DNA from: a bacterium
GTDB lineage: Bacteria; Desulfobacterota; Binatia; HRBIN30; CADEER01
Assembly (NCBI GenBank): GCA_030430165.1
Contig: JAUIGL010000002.1
Location: 62,001-126,000, forward strand
Length of the DNA: 64,000 bases
Reading direction: 5' to 3'
Of this stretch, positions 52,089 to 60,737 are shown piece by piece. The position numbers and the translations under genes were made by a program. Under the pieces are notes generated by a model that was given only the letters and a program-made list of their open reading frames with translations, did not search any database and was not told the DNA's origin. Every line of letters starts with the position of its first letter. The first letter of the stretch is position 1.

Positions 52089-52634
52089 ATGAGGGCGCTC
52101 CTCTTCTGTGCCTGCTTGGCCTCGCTGGCGCTGGTGTCCGGCGCCGCTCGCGCCGAGCCGACCAGCGCCGCAGAGCGAGCCGCGCGCCGCTTGTTCGACG
52201 GCGCGCCACCGGCGATCCCGCACGATTCCGCGGTCGGCGCCTGCGTCAGCTGCCACTCGATGGCCGGCCGCGAGATCCCGTCGATGGGCTATGCCCCAGC
52301 GTCGCCGCACGCGCGCACCGCCGGCATCGCCGCGGTGCCGTGCAAACAGTGCCACGTCGAGAAGCGGACCGACGAGGTCTTCGTCGGCTCGACGTTTCGC
52401 GGAATCGAGCAGGACCTGCGTTCGGGCAAACGCGCCAATCCGCTGGCACCACCGGTGATTCCGCACATGGTGTTCATGCGCGAGAACTGCGCCGCGTGCC
52501 ATACCGGCCCGGCGGCGCGCAGCGAGATCCGCACCAGTCACCCGGAGCGCGCCAACTGCCGCCAGTGCCACGTCGAGCGCGTCACCACCGGGGTGTTTGC
52601 GCCGTCGCGAGAGACTTCCGCTCAGGGCAGATAG
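52089..52634 (+). CDS. tetrahaem NapB-like cytochrome (duplicated NapB domain)
   Basis: A 181-residue periplasmic cytochrome with a signal peptide (about 1-22). Four CXXCH sites: Cys52-His56, Cys85-His89, Cys134-His138 and Cys157-His161. NapB normally has two. The two halves look homologous: PPAIPH, CVSCH, CKQCHVEKRTDEVFVGSTF versus PPVIPH, CAACH, CRQCHVERVTTGVF. The first half is closest to ordinary NapB. It should pass electrons to the NapA-like enzyme, and the extra haem pair may link it to cytochrome b/Rieske or the octahaem protein. It overlaps the convergent glpD by 13 bases. Confidence 0.88.
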   Translation: MRALLFCACLASLALVSGAARAEPTSAAERAARRLFDGAPPAIPHDSAVGACVSCHSMAGREIPSMGYAPASPHARTAGIAAVPCKQCHVEKRTDEVFVGSTFRGIEQDLRSGKRANPLAPPVIPHMVFMRENCAACHTGPAARSEIRTSHPERANCRQCHVERVTTGVFAPSRETSAQGR

Positions 52635-54190
52635 CCGCGCGCGACCTCGCCGAACGCTTCGATCTGGCGCGCTTCCCACTTCTCGTCGTGGCCGAGCTCG
52701 CTGCGCAGGATTGCGGCGACGCGCGGCGACGCCTCAATGGCGGCGCGCGCGTCGAGCAGCAGCGCTCGAGTGCGGCGCGACAGCACGTCCTCGACGGTGC
52801 GCGCCATCTCGCGTCGCGCCGCCCAGTGGACCTGGCCGACGCGATACGGCAGGCGCTCGTGCAGTAGCTCGTCGCGTCCCTCGACTTCGTCGAGAAATAC
52901 CTGGACGGCGTCGGCGTGCGATCCGTACATCTGCAGGTGGAGGTCGTTGACCAGATTCGGATCCTCGCGGCTGATCCAACCGAACAGATGGAGCTCCTCG
53001 GTGACGCACGGCTTCTCGGCGAGGCCTCCGACCGCGATCGCGTCGTTGAGGGTGTCCTCCGCCATCTTGCGGTAGGTGGTCCACTTGCCGCCGATGATGG
53101 TGACCAAGCCGGACTTCGAGATGAGCACCGAATGCTCGCGCGACAGTGCTTTGCTGGCGACCCCGGCCTGGGTCGCCTGGACCAGCGGGCGCAGCCCGGC
53201 GAACGTGCTGAGCACGTCGTCCTTGGTCGGATCGTGGTGCAGGTAGCGGGCCGCGTTGCGCAGGATGAAGTCGACCTCTTCGGCGAGCGGACGCGGCTCG
53301 ATGCTCGGCTCGTCGACCGCCGTGTCGGTGGTGCCGACGAGCACCCGGTCGTACCAGGGGATGACGAAGAGCACTCGGCCGTCGTCGGTCTGCGGCACCA
53401 TGATGGCGGTGTCGCTGGGTTGGAACGAGCGATCGAGAACGATGTGCACGCCCTGGCTGGGTTGCACCAAGGGTGGCGAGCCCGGCTCGTCGAGCTGGCG
53501 CACCGAGTCGGTGAAGACCCCGGTGGCGTTGATGACGACGCGTCCTTTGATGGTGCGCGACTCGCCGGTCTCGGTGTCGACGGCGACCACGCCGCAGACG
53601 GTGCCGTCTTCGTCCTTCTCCAGACGATCGACGCGCGCGTAGTTGAGCAGGGTGGCGCCGTGATCGGCGGCGGTCTGCGCCAGGGTCAGCGCCAACCGGG
53701 CATCGTCGAATTGCGCGTCGTGGTACATGGTGCCGCCGACCAGCTTCTCCTGCTCGACGTTGGGGATCCGCTCTATCGTCTCCTTGCGGCGCAGCCGCTT
53801 CGAGCGCGCGATGTTGAGCTTGCCGGCGAGCACGTCGTAGAGGCGCAGGCCGATGCCGTAGAACGGCCCCTCCCACCATTTGTATCTCGGCACCACGAAG
53901 GCGAGGTCGCGAACCAGATGGGGTGCGTTGCGGCAGAGCAGGCCGCGCTCGCGCAGTGCTTCCAGCACCAGGGCGACGTTGCCCTGTTGCAGGTAGCGAA
54001 CCCCGCCGTGCACCAGCTTGGTGCTCCGGCTCGAGGTCGCCTGGGCGAAGTCACACTGCTCCAGCAGCAGGGTTCGATAGCCGCGCGTCTGCGCGTCGAC
54101 GGCGATGCCGAGCCCGGTCGCGCCGCCGCCGATGACGATCACCTCCCACGGCGGACCGTCCAGCCGTTCCAGCATGTCCTCGCGTTTCAT
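52622..54190 (-). CDS. glpD: glycerol-3-phosphate dehydrogenase (FAD, quinone-linked)
   Basis: A 522-residue FAD enzyme that oxidises glycerol-3-phosphate to dihydroxyacetone phosphate and reduces quinone. The FAD-binding VIVIGGGATGLGIAVDAQTRG is near residue 18; SSRSTKLVHGGVRYLQ and IGGKWTTYRKMAEDT are family landmarks, and the C-terminal DAO_C domain is present. It is not linked to a glycerol kinase or uptake gene here. The tail overlaps the NapB-like gene on the other strand by 13 bases, which suggests tight packing of two unrelated units. Confidence 0.94.
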   Translation of the reverse strand: MKREDMLERLDGPPWEVIVIGGGATGLGIAVDAQTRGYRTLLLEQCDFAQATSSRSTKLVHGGVRYLQQGNVALVLEALRERGLLCRNAPHLVRDLAFVVPRYKWWEGPFYGIGLRLYDVLAGKLNIARSKRLRRKETIERIPNVEQEKLVGGTMYHDAQFDDARLALTLAQTAADHGATLLNYARVDRLEKDEDGTVCGVVAVDTETGESRTIKGRVVINATGVFTDSVRQLDEPGSPPLVQPSQGVHIVLDRSFQPSDTAIMVPQTDDGRVLFVIPWYDRVLVGTTDTAVDEPSIEPRPLAEEVDFILRNAARYLHHDPTKDDVLSTFAGLRPLVQATQAGVASKALSREHSVLISKSGLVTIIGGKWTTYRKMAEDTLNDAIAVGGLAEKPCVTEELHLFGWISREDPNLVNDLHLQMYGSHADAVQVFLDEVEGRDELLHERLPYRVGQVHWAARREMARTVEDVLSRRTRALLLDARAAIEASPRVAAILRSELGHDEKWEARQIEAFGEVARGYLP

Positions 54191-54249
54191 CGGGGTTACA
54201 ATCCAGGATCTTGCGGCGTGGATCTAGAGGTGGGGCTGCGCCCCCGTTT

Positions 54250-54346
54250 GAGGGACCCTCATCCTGCCCTTCTCCCACAGGGAGAAGGAAACTCAGACGC
54301 CTCTCCCTGTGGGAGAGGCCGGCCAAGGGCCGGGTGAGGGTCCCTC
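54250..54346. repeat. inverted repeat GAGGGACCCTCATC / CTCCCACAGGGAGA
   Basis: Outer arms GAGGGACCCTCATC (54250-54263) and GGTGAGGGTCCCTC (54333-54346) flank a TTCTCCCACAGGGAGAA hairpin and a CTCTCCCTGTGGGAGAG hairpin. It occupies most of the gap between glpD and metF (54191-54453). CTCTCCCACAGGGAGAG elements are common dispersed repeats in GC-rich Gram-negative genomes. Confidence 0.7.
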
Positions 54347-54453
54347 GAATGACCGAGCGGAGCGAGGCTCCTTATTTTCCCGGCTCGATCACAAGACGAC
54401 GTCACCCCGCCCCGTTTCCATCTTGTACCAACTGTCGATAGTGTCGGCCGGCG

Positions 54454-55398
54454 ATGGAGGTAGCGCGCCTATACGCCGATCCCACGCAGTGGCCGGTGCT
54501 GTCCGCGGAGACGTTCCCTACCGAGAACTTCCGCTCGATCGATCCGGTGCTGCGCGCCGTCGACAAGCTCCTGCCGCAGGGGATTCGCGTCGTCACGACG
54601 ACCTGGGGGGCGATGGGCAGCGCGCGCGCGGGTACGGCGTCGCTGTCGCGGATCATCCACGAGCGCTTCGACGTGCCAACCGTCGTTCACCTGAGTATCC
54701 AGAACAAGAGTCGGCGCGACATCGAAGGCATTCTTCGTTCTCTGCACCTCGATGGGCTGCACAACATTCTCGCGCTCGGCGGCGATCCGCCGGAGGGGAT
54801 CGTCGACTACGTTCCGGCCGACCAGCGCCACGCCCACGCGCGCGGATTGGTCGAGCAGATCGTCCATCTGAACCGGGGCTGCTGGATGGCGCCCGACGGA
54901 AGCTACACGCGGATGGGAGAGAAGACCCGCTTCGGAATCGGTGTCGCCGGGTTCCCCGAGGTCCATCCCGAGGACTTCCGCGAAACGGGCAACTTCGAAC
55001 GCGGCATGCAGCGCTATCTCGGCTTCCTCGAGAAGAAGGTCGAAGAGGGCGTCGACTACATCGTCGAGCAGATGATCTTTGACGCCGAGATGCACTTCCG
55101 CTTCGAGAAGGCGGCGCGCCAGGCCGGGATCGAGGTGCCGATCATCCCCGGGATTCTTCCCTTCGATCGCCTGTCCCAGGTCGAGCGCTTCCTCGGCGAC
55201 CAGCTGCGCATCTCGATGCCCAAGGGCATCCTGGGGCGGCTCGAGAATGCGGCGGCGGACGAGCAAAAGGAGATCGCCGAGTCCTACATGGCCGAGCAGG
55301 TGCGCAAGCTGCTCGACGGCGGCGTCGCTGGGATTCACTTTTATTGCATGAATCGATCGGCTCCGACGATCCGATTGCTGAGCCGCGCCCGCGGCTGA
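54454..55398 (+). CDS. metF: methylenetetrahydrofolate reductase family protein
   Basis: A 314-residue TIM-barrel FAD enzyme that reduces 5,10-methylene-THF to 5-methyl-THF for methionine synthesis. Typical stretches are SAETFPT, VTTTWGAMGSARAGT, VHLSIQNKSRRDIEGIL, NILALGGDPPEG, GVAGFPEVHPE, FDAEMHFRF and PIIPGILPF. The start is the ATG at 54454. The bacterial length indicates no regulatory SAM domain. No other one-carbon gene is nearby. The following secreted-protein gene is probably a separate unit. Confidence 0.88.
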   Translation: MEVARLYADPTQWPVLSAETFPTENFRSIDPVLRAVDKLLPQGIRVVTTTWGAMGSARAGTASLSRIIHERFDVPTVVHLSIQNKSRRDIEGILRSLHLDGLHNILALGGDPPEGIVDYVPADQRHAHARGLVEQIVHLNRGCWMAPDGSYTRMGEKTRFGIGVAGFPEVHPEDFRETGNFERGMQRYLGFLEKKVEEGVDYIVEQMIFDAEMHFRFEKAARQAGIEVPIIPGILPFDRLSQVERFLGDQLRISMPKGILGRLENAAADEQKEIAESYMAEQVRKLLDGGVAGIHFYCMNRSAPTIRLLSRARG

Positions 55399-55459
55399 GC
55401 GGGCAAGCAAAGCGCGCAATGTGCAGCAGGCGCGGGCTTCGATGCATCTTTTGAGAGGT

Positions 55460-57631
55460 ATGGTGGTGAGCGTGTTGCGAATTCTGTTGGTAGCCGGGGT
55501 ACTGGTGTTCGGGGTAGTCGAGGCGGCCTTCCCGCAGGAAACGTGGATCAGCCGCGGACCCGAGGGTGGTACCGTCACCTCCCTTTCGATCCATCCGTCG
55601 CAATCCGGAATCGTCGTCGCCGGCACCGAGCGGGGCGGCGTTTACCTCAGCTCGGACAACGGTGTGAGCTGGACGTCTCGCAGCGACGGTCTGCCGCGTC
55701 TCGGGATCAGCACCGTGTTGATCGATCCGAGCGATTCGGACCGGGTGTTCGCCGGTCTGGCCGGTGCCGGGCTCTACGCCAGCGACGACCTCGGTGTCGC
55801 CTGGGAGCCCTCCGATGCTGGCTTGCCTCCGATATCGACCGTGATCGGCCTGGTTGCTCACCCCACCGATGCGATGGCCTTCTACGCCGGGATTCCCAGC
55901 GAAGGTGTTTTTGCCAGTGACGATGGCGGCGCTTCCTGGGCGGCGATCAACGACGGGCTCGGCAGTCGCGACGTCGATGCTCTGGCGATCGGCGGCGGCG
56001 AGTCGCCGACGCTCTATGCGGGAACGCCGGCGGGAGTGTACGCGCTCGAGATCGGCAGCGACACGTGGACCGACACCGGCTCGCTGCCGGGCAGTACCGA
56101 CGTTCTCGCGCTCGCGGTCGACGTCGTCGACCCGATGCGGGTCTATGCGGGTACCCTCGATGGAATGGTCGTCTCCGAGGACGGCGGTGCCAGCTGGGAT
56201 CCGATCGGTGTGCTGGATCTGCCGGGACGGGTCGACGCGATCGCGCTCGATGCGGAACAGGCCAATATTCTCTACGTGTGCTCCGGATTCGGCGCTGCGG
56301 CGACAGTCTACAAGTCGGTCAATTCTGGCAGCAGCTGGATCGAACGCAGCGCCGGCCTCGGTGGCAACGGCGTTCTCTCTCTGGTCGTCGACCCGCAGCA
56401 GAGCAGTACGGTCCTGGCGGGCGTCCGCGGTGAAGGGATCTTCCGCAGCGGCAACGGCGCGCTGGCCTGGGGCGAATCGCGCGAGGGTCTCGCCAACTCG
56501 GAGGTTCTCGCGGTGGCGATGAGCCCGCGCGACCGAGACACCATTGTCGCCGGGATGAACTTCTTCGCCGGCTCGGCCCTGGCGCGGGTCTTCGTCAGCA
56601 CCGACGCCGGCATGTCGTGGGACGCGCGCGATTCGGGCCTGCCGATGCAGCCGATCGCCGCGCTGTCGATCGACGAGGACGATCGGCGGGTGGTCTACGC
56701 CGCCGCCGGTGAGGCGGTGTATCGCACCGCCAACACGGGCTCGGCGTGGCAGGGCACCGGCGCCATCGGCGGTGGTTTCGTCGTCGATGTCATTGCCGAC
56801 CCGGACTCGAGCGCGGTGTACGCGGCGACCGCCGACGGGGTCTACAAGAGCGAGAGCTCCGGCATCGCCTGGGAGAAGAAGAGCGTCGGCCTGGCGTTCG
56901 GCGCGGTCGCCGACCTCGCCCAGGACCCAAAAAATAGGTTGATCCTCTACGCGATTGTCGGCGATGCGGTGTTCGAGACGGTCGACGGCGCCGAGGGCTG
57001 GCGCCGCCGCGGCAACGCCTTCGGCGGGGCCGAGCTGAGCGCTCTGGCGGTCGATCCGCAAACCGCGGGGGTCGTCTACGTCGGTGGGACGAAACTGTTT
57101 GCCACCGCCAATGCCGGTCTCAGCTGGACCGAGGTCGGCGACGGCCTGCCCGCGTCTTCGATCACGGCACTCGCCATCGATCGCGACATGCCGCAGTTCG
57201 TCTACGCGGCGACGCTGGAAGACGGCGTCTACGTCAGCGACGACGCGGCGCTGACCTGGCAGCCGTTCAACGACGGCCTGTTCGTGCCCGCGATCAACGA
57301 CCTCGTCGTCTCGCCGCCGAGTCCGATTGCGCTGGTGGCAGCCAGCGAAGGTGGCGGCGTGTTCCGTGTCCAGCGACTCGCGCCGACGCCGACCTCGACG
57401 CCGACCGAGACGCCGATCCCGCCGACGCCGACCGAGACCAGGACTCCGGGGGGCTGCGTCGGCGATTGCGACGGCGACGGCACGGTGACGATCAGCGAGC
57501 TCATCCGCGGCGTCAACATCGCCCTCGGCAGCGACATCTCGCTGTGTCCCCAGTTCGACGCCAACGGCGACGGCACGGTATCGATCAACGAGCTCATCCA
57601 GGCCGTGAACAACGCCTTGGACGGTTGTTAA
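55460..57631 (+). CDS. BNR-repeat secreted protein with dockerin-like C-terminus
   Basis: About 720 residues. A signal peptide (ILLVAGVLVFGVVEA) is followed by roughly 12 BNR/sialidase-type beta-propeller repeats (core SxDxGxSW, for example SSDNGVSWTSR and STDAGMSWDAR) in the 7- or 8-blade style. A TPTSTPTETPIPPTPT linker leads to a C-terminal pair of EF-hand-like dockerin repeats (GDCDGDGTVTISELIRGVN and FDANGDGTVSINELIQAVN). GAGAGG at 55453-55458 favours GTG 55466; ATG 55460 and GTG 55421 are in frame too. Resembles YCF48/photosystem-stability and exo-sialidase propellers; no active-site residues are certain. Likely extracellular glycan binding. Confidence 0.8.
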   Translation: MVVSVLRILLVAGVLVFGVVEAAFPQETWISRGPEGGTVTSLSIHPSQSGIVVAGTERGGVYLSSDNGVSWTSRSDGLPRLGISTVLIDPSDSDRVFAGLAGAGLYASDDLGVAWEPSDAGLPPISTVIGLVAHPTDAMAFYAGIPSEGVFASDDGGASWAAINDGLGSRDVDALAIGGGESPTLYAGTPAGVYALEIGSDTWTDTGSLPGSTDVLALAVDVVDPMRVYAGTLDGMVVSEDGGASWDPIGVLDLPGRVDAIALDAEQANILYVCSGFGAAATVYKSVNSGSSWIERSAGLGGNGVLSLVVDPQQSSTVLAGVRGEGIFRSGNGALAWGESREGLANSEVLAVAMSPRDRDTIVAGMNFFAGSALARVFVSTDAGMSWDARDSGLPMQPIAALSIDEDDRRVVYAAAGEAVYRTANTGSAWQGTGAIGGGFVVDVIADPDSSAVYAATADGVYKSESSGIAWEKKSVGLAFGAVADLAQDPKNRLILYAIVGDAVFETVDGAEGWRRRGNAFGGAELSALAVDPQTAGVVYVGGTKLFATANAGLSWTEVGDGLPASSITALAIDRDMPQFVYAATLEDGVYVSDDAALTWQPFNDGLFVPAINDLVVSPPSPIALVAASEGGGVFRVQRLAPTPTSTPTETPIPPTPTETRTPGGCVGDCDGDGTVTISELIRGVNIALGSDISLCPQFDANGDGTVSINELIQAVNNALDGC

Positions 57632-57778
57632 CCTCCTTCCGTACTCGTCACTGGGGCTGGGGACCTCGATGAGACGCCTTTTGAAGCTCCTGGGCTTGGC
57701 GAGAGAACCCGCGCCTTCGCGGTTGCATGTGAGATTCATGTAGACGCCCCCCGTGGCGCGGCTATCCTGCTGGGTGAC

Positions 57779-59473
57779 ATGGGATGTGGTGTGGTGCGCT
57801 GGGGAGGCGCTTTGGGGCTGTTGGCCGTGCTTCTGCCGTCGCTGGCGCTGGCCCAGATCAGCGACTTCTGTCCGCTTCTCGAGGGGCGTATCGTCGCGGA
57901 AGATGGGCAGTTTCTCGGGCGGATCACGGATAGCGAGGTGGCCAACGACTCGCTGGTGAACCGCTTCGGGCCGTACGGCAGTCAGCTCAGCTCGACCTCC
58001 ATCTTCAACCAGAGCACCTACGGCAGCACGTTCTCTCCGGTCGGTCCGTTCAACCCGAATTCGTCGCAGCCGCCGCGCATCATTCGCAACGGGCAGACGG
58101 TGGCTCGGCTGACGGTGAACGCCAGCTTCGCCAACCGCGTCGACCCCAATGGTCTGGTGGCCTGGCTGCGTTCGAGCGCTCCCGGTTCGTGTACCGAGCC
58201 GACCCCGCCGTCGACCGCCACGCCGACGCAGACGCCGGAGGACACGGCGACCCCGACCGAACCGACCGCGACGCCGACCCCGGAGGACACCTTCACGCCG
58301 ACCAATACGCCGACCTTCACCAACACCGGCACCGCGACCGACACGCCGACGATCACCAACACGCCGACGGTGACCAACACCCCGACGGCGACCTTCACAC
58401 CGACTTCGACGCCGACGCCGGGTCCCTGTTACGGCGACTGCAACTACGACGGGGCGATTCGCATCAACGAGTTGATCACCGGCGTCTCGATTGCTCTCGG
58501 CGACCTCGATTTGTCGGTCTGCCCGAGCTTCGACATTACACTCGACCTGCGGGTCAACGTCGGCGAGCTGGTGCGCGCCGTCGGCAACGCCCTGCGCGGC
58601 TGTATCCCCTTGGTGCCACCGACCAACACGCCGACGATCACCGCGACCATGCCGTTCTTCACCGAAACGCCGACCCGCACGCCGACCGAGATCGACACGC
58701 CGACGGCGACCCCGACGGCGACGATCGCCGGACAGTGCCCGGCGGTGACTCCCCTGGTCGTCAGCTTCCGCTCGCTCGGCGAGCTGTCCGAGGAGGAAGT
58801 CGAGCTCACCGATCTCGCCACTATGCTGCGAGTCGAGGATACGCGACAGAAGCACGGGGTCGAGGTTCGCCTGTCGAGCTGCGCCGATGTCGCTCCCGGC
58901 GAGGTCGACGTTCGCATCGAATCACCCGGGCTCGAACCGCGCTCTCTCTCCGCACCGATCGAGTCCGTGTGTGGCGAGATCGAAGATGCGGTGGTGACGA
59001 CGACCTACGACCTTCCGGTCGGCGACTATCCGCTGAGCGTTTTCGTCTCCGGCAGCGGCCGTTTCACCGGCGGCGAGCTGCGCATCGGGCAGGCGCCCCT
59101 GCAGCCGGTTTCCAGCAGCAGCATCTTCTCGACGATCAGCCTGGTTGCCGGCGAGTTCGAGATCACCGACCTGCGCACGACGTTTGAAGTCACCGAACCC
59201 TGCGGCCTGGTCGAAGCGACCGCCGACTTCGTGGTCGCCGGACTAGCACCCAACGTCGAATACGAAGTGCGGATCGTGCTCGACGGAGCGCAGGAAGACG
59301 TCTCCCCCGTTTTCGTCGCCGGCACCGCGACCAATCCCACGACCAATCGCTTCACCGTGACCCACCAGGATCTCCCGGTCGGCGAACACACCTTCGCGGT
59401 CTTCGTAAACCAGCTCGACCAAGGCCCGGCCCTCTACCAGCGCGAGTCGACTGTAGTAGTAGGGGCGCGCTGA
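57779..59473 (+). CDS. Thr-Pro-rich secreted protein with dockerin-like repeats
   Basis: A 564-residue exported protein (signal LGLLAVLLPSLALA). Residues about 25-135 form a globular N-terminal region of unknown family (ISDFCPLLEGRIV, DGQFLG). A long Thr/Pro/Asn linker (TPTQTPEDTATPTE, TPTSTPTPG) leads to dockerin-like repeats (GDCNYDGAIRINELITGVS and FDITLDLRVNVGELVRAVG), the second with degenerate Ca sites. A second linker is followed by a C-terminal region with two similar beta-sandwich-like halves (PLSVFVSGSG, TFAVFVNQLD). It follows the BNR gene after 147 bases; both share the dockerin module, so a shared surface scaffold is plausible. Confidence 0.78.
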   Translation: MGCGVVRWGGALGLLAVLLPSLALAQISDFCPLLEGRIVAEDGQFLGRITDSEVANDSLVNRFGPYGSQLSSTSIFNQSTYGSTFSPVGPFNPNSSQPPRIIRNGQTVARLTVNASFANRVDPNGLVAWLRSSAPGSCTEPTPPSTATPTQTPEDTATPTEPTATPTPEDTFTPTNTPTFTNTGTATDTPTITNTPTVTNTPTATFTPTSTPTPGPCYGDCNYDGAIRINELITGVSIALGDLDLSVCPSFDITLDLRVNVGELVRAVGNALRGCIPLVPPTNTPTITATMPFFTETPTRTPTEIDTPTATPTATIAGQCPAVTPLVVSFRSLGELSEEEVELTDLATMLRVEDTRQKHGVEVRLSSCADVAPGEVDVRIESPGLEPRSLSAPIESVCGEIEDAVVTTTYDLPVGDYPLSVFVSGSGRFTGGELRIGQAPLQPVSSSSIFSTISLVAGEFEITDLRTTFEVTEPCGLVEATADFVVAGLAPNVEYEVRIVLDGAQEDVSPVFVAGTATNPTTNRFTVTHQDLPVGEHTFAVFVNQLDQGPALYQRESTVVVGAR

Positions 59474-59589
59474 GCGAGGGTAGCCGTAGCAATCTGATGT
59501 CGCGTTCCAGGGCAGATTGCGACAGCGAATCCGCTGAAAAGAACCTTCCCGGAATCCGAAGGTCTTCCGGTCGCTGTGGCGAAGAAAAA

Positions 59590-60420
59590 TTAGTCGTTAA
59601 AGATGTCGCAATGACCGGGCGCAAGTCCGTCGACGCCGAGCGCGTCGGCAACATCCAGGCCGCGACAGACGGATCGGGGGACCTCGTCCCTGACGCAAAG
59701 GGCAAAGGAGGGGTCTGATCCACAGTCGCCCGGAAAGACCTGCGGTATCTCGGGCAAGTCGCAGTAGTCGTTGACAGCTCGACCTATGTCCCTCCGGCAT
59801 TTTCTGGACAACCCGCGAGGCTTCCCGGTCAATCGATTCTCTGTGATGATTCCCTCATGCATGCACTCTCCGGCAAGCCATTCACCCGGTGGCTCACCGC
59901 TGTCGCTGGTCTCCCGGATCGCCTTCTTCTTGCACTTGTTCCAACTCCGCGCGACGATCTTTCGGCATCGCTGCGCGGCTTTGAGGACACGGACCTGGCA
60001 TTCTCCCGCCGCTGTCGACGCGGCCAATCCAAGGTCCCCGCCAAATAGCATCGAGACGATCTCCAGTTCCTGGTCGACCGCTGCATCTGCTACGGTCGTT
60101 GCTCCGGTGAACGCATAAGCCGGTGGCACGCCGCAGTGCTTGGCTTCGATGTTACCGAGTACAGTTTCTATTCGAGCCACGCGACTGGTGGCCCTTGCCG
60201 CGGCGACGCAGTCATCAAAGGATTCGGTCGCGCCCGGCGCGGTTGCGTCAGCCAAGCAGCGCGAGAGCGCCGAGCCGTACTTGTCCGCCATCCGGGCATA
60301 TCCTTTGTTCATCGCCGTGACGCAGCGCCGCTCGCCCGTTGACAGAGTCACCTGCGCATAAGCACTTCCGTACACAACCGCTGCACCGATGATCGTTAGG
60401 CGTGCCGTCAAGCGTGTCAT
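59590..60420 (-). CDS. secreted Cys-rich protein of unknown function
   Basis: A 276-residue protein with a signal peptide (TARLTIIGAAVVYGSAYAQ) and about 15 well-spaced cysteines in the mature part (for example RRCVTAMNKGYARMAD, SRCLADATAP, CQVRVLKAAQRC, NKCKKKAI, CRRDIGRAVNDYC). The region is mostly helical between cysteines, suggesting a disulfide-bonded periplasmic or extracellular protein. GAGGTGA lies five bases before the ATG. I recognise no family. It is convergent with the Thr-Pro-rich gene. Confidence 0.75.
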   Translation of the reverse strand: MTRLTARLTIIGAAVVYGSAYAQVTLSTGERRCVTAMNKGYARMADKYGSALSRCLADATAPGATESFDDCVAAARATSRVARIETVLGNIEAKHCGVPPAYAFTGATTVADAAVDQELEIVSMLFGGDLGLAASTAAGECQVRVLKAAQRCRKIVARSWNKCKKKAIRETSDSGEPPGEWLAGECMHEGIITENRLTGKPRGLSRKCRRDIGRAVNDYCDLPEIPQVFPGDCGSDPSFALCVRDEVPRSVCRGLDVADALGVDGLAPGHCDIFND

Positions 60421-60737
60421 AGGTCACCTCTTCCTGGCAGGATTGGCACCAGTTGCCGCTGCCTCCAAGCCTCCCCTTAGCAAGAGTCTGAGGAGCTGAA
60501 CACTTCACCCCTACCACCTCCGCAAGCGACAAGCCGGCGACAGTTTCCCCTCTACTGCCGGCCGTATCACTGCCGAGCCGAGCCAGTCAAGCATAATCTT
60601 TGCTACTGCGAAACCTACGTACCCAACTGTTTCAGAGTCTGATCCGTTCAGCTTGATCGGCAGTGGCCGGTGGTCCGAATGCGCCGACCCGACCTCGACA
60701 ACCGCCGCCATCAGCGTCGATCTGCGTTCATCTGCGG
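60421..60737. other. 317-base gap with dispersed repeat
   Basis: I see no gene here. The right end (about 60708-60740) reads on the minus strand TTTAGCCGCAGATGAACGCA, a dispersed repeat type common in many bacteria, and contains the TAG stop of the Yej fusion gene. The rest is rather less GC-rich and should hold the promoter of the Cys-rich gene at 60420; no clear -35/-10 pair was seen. Confidence 0.6.
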
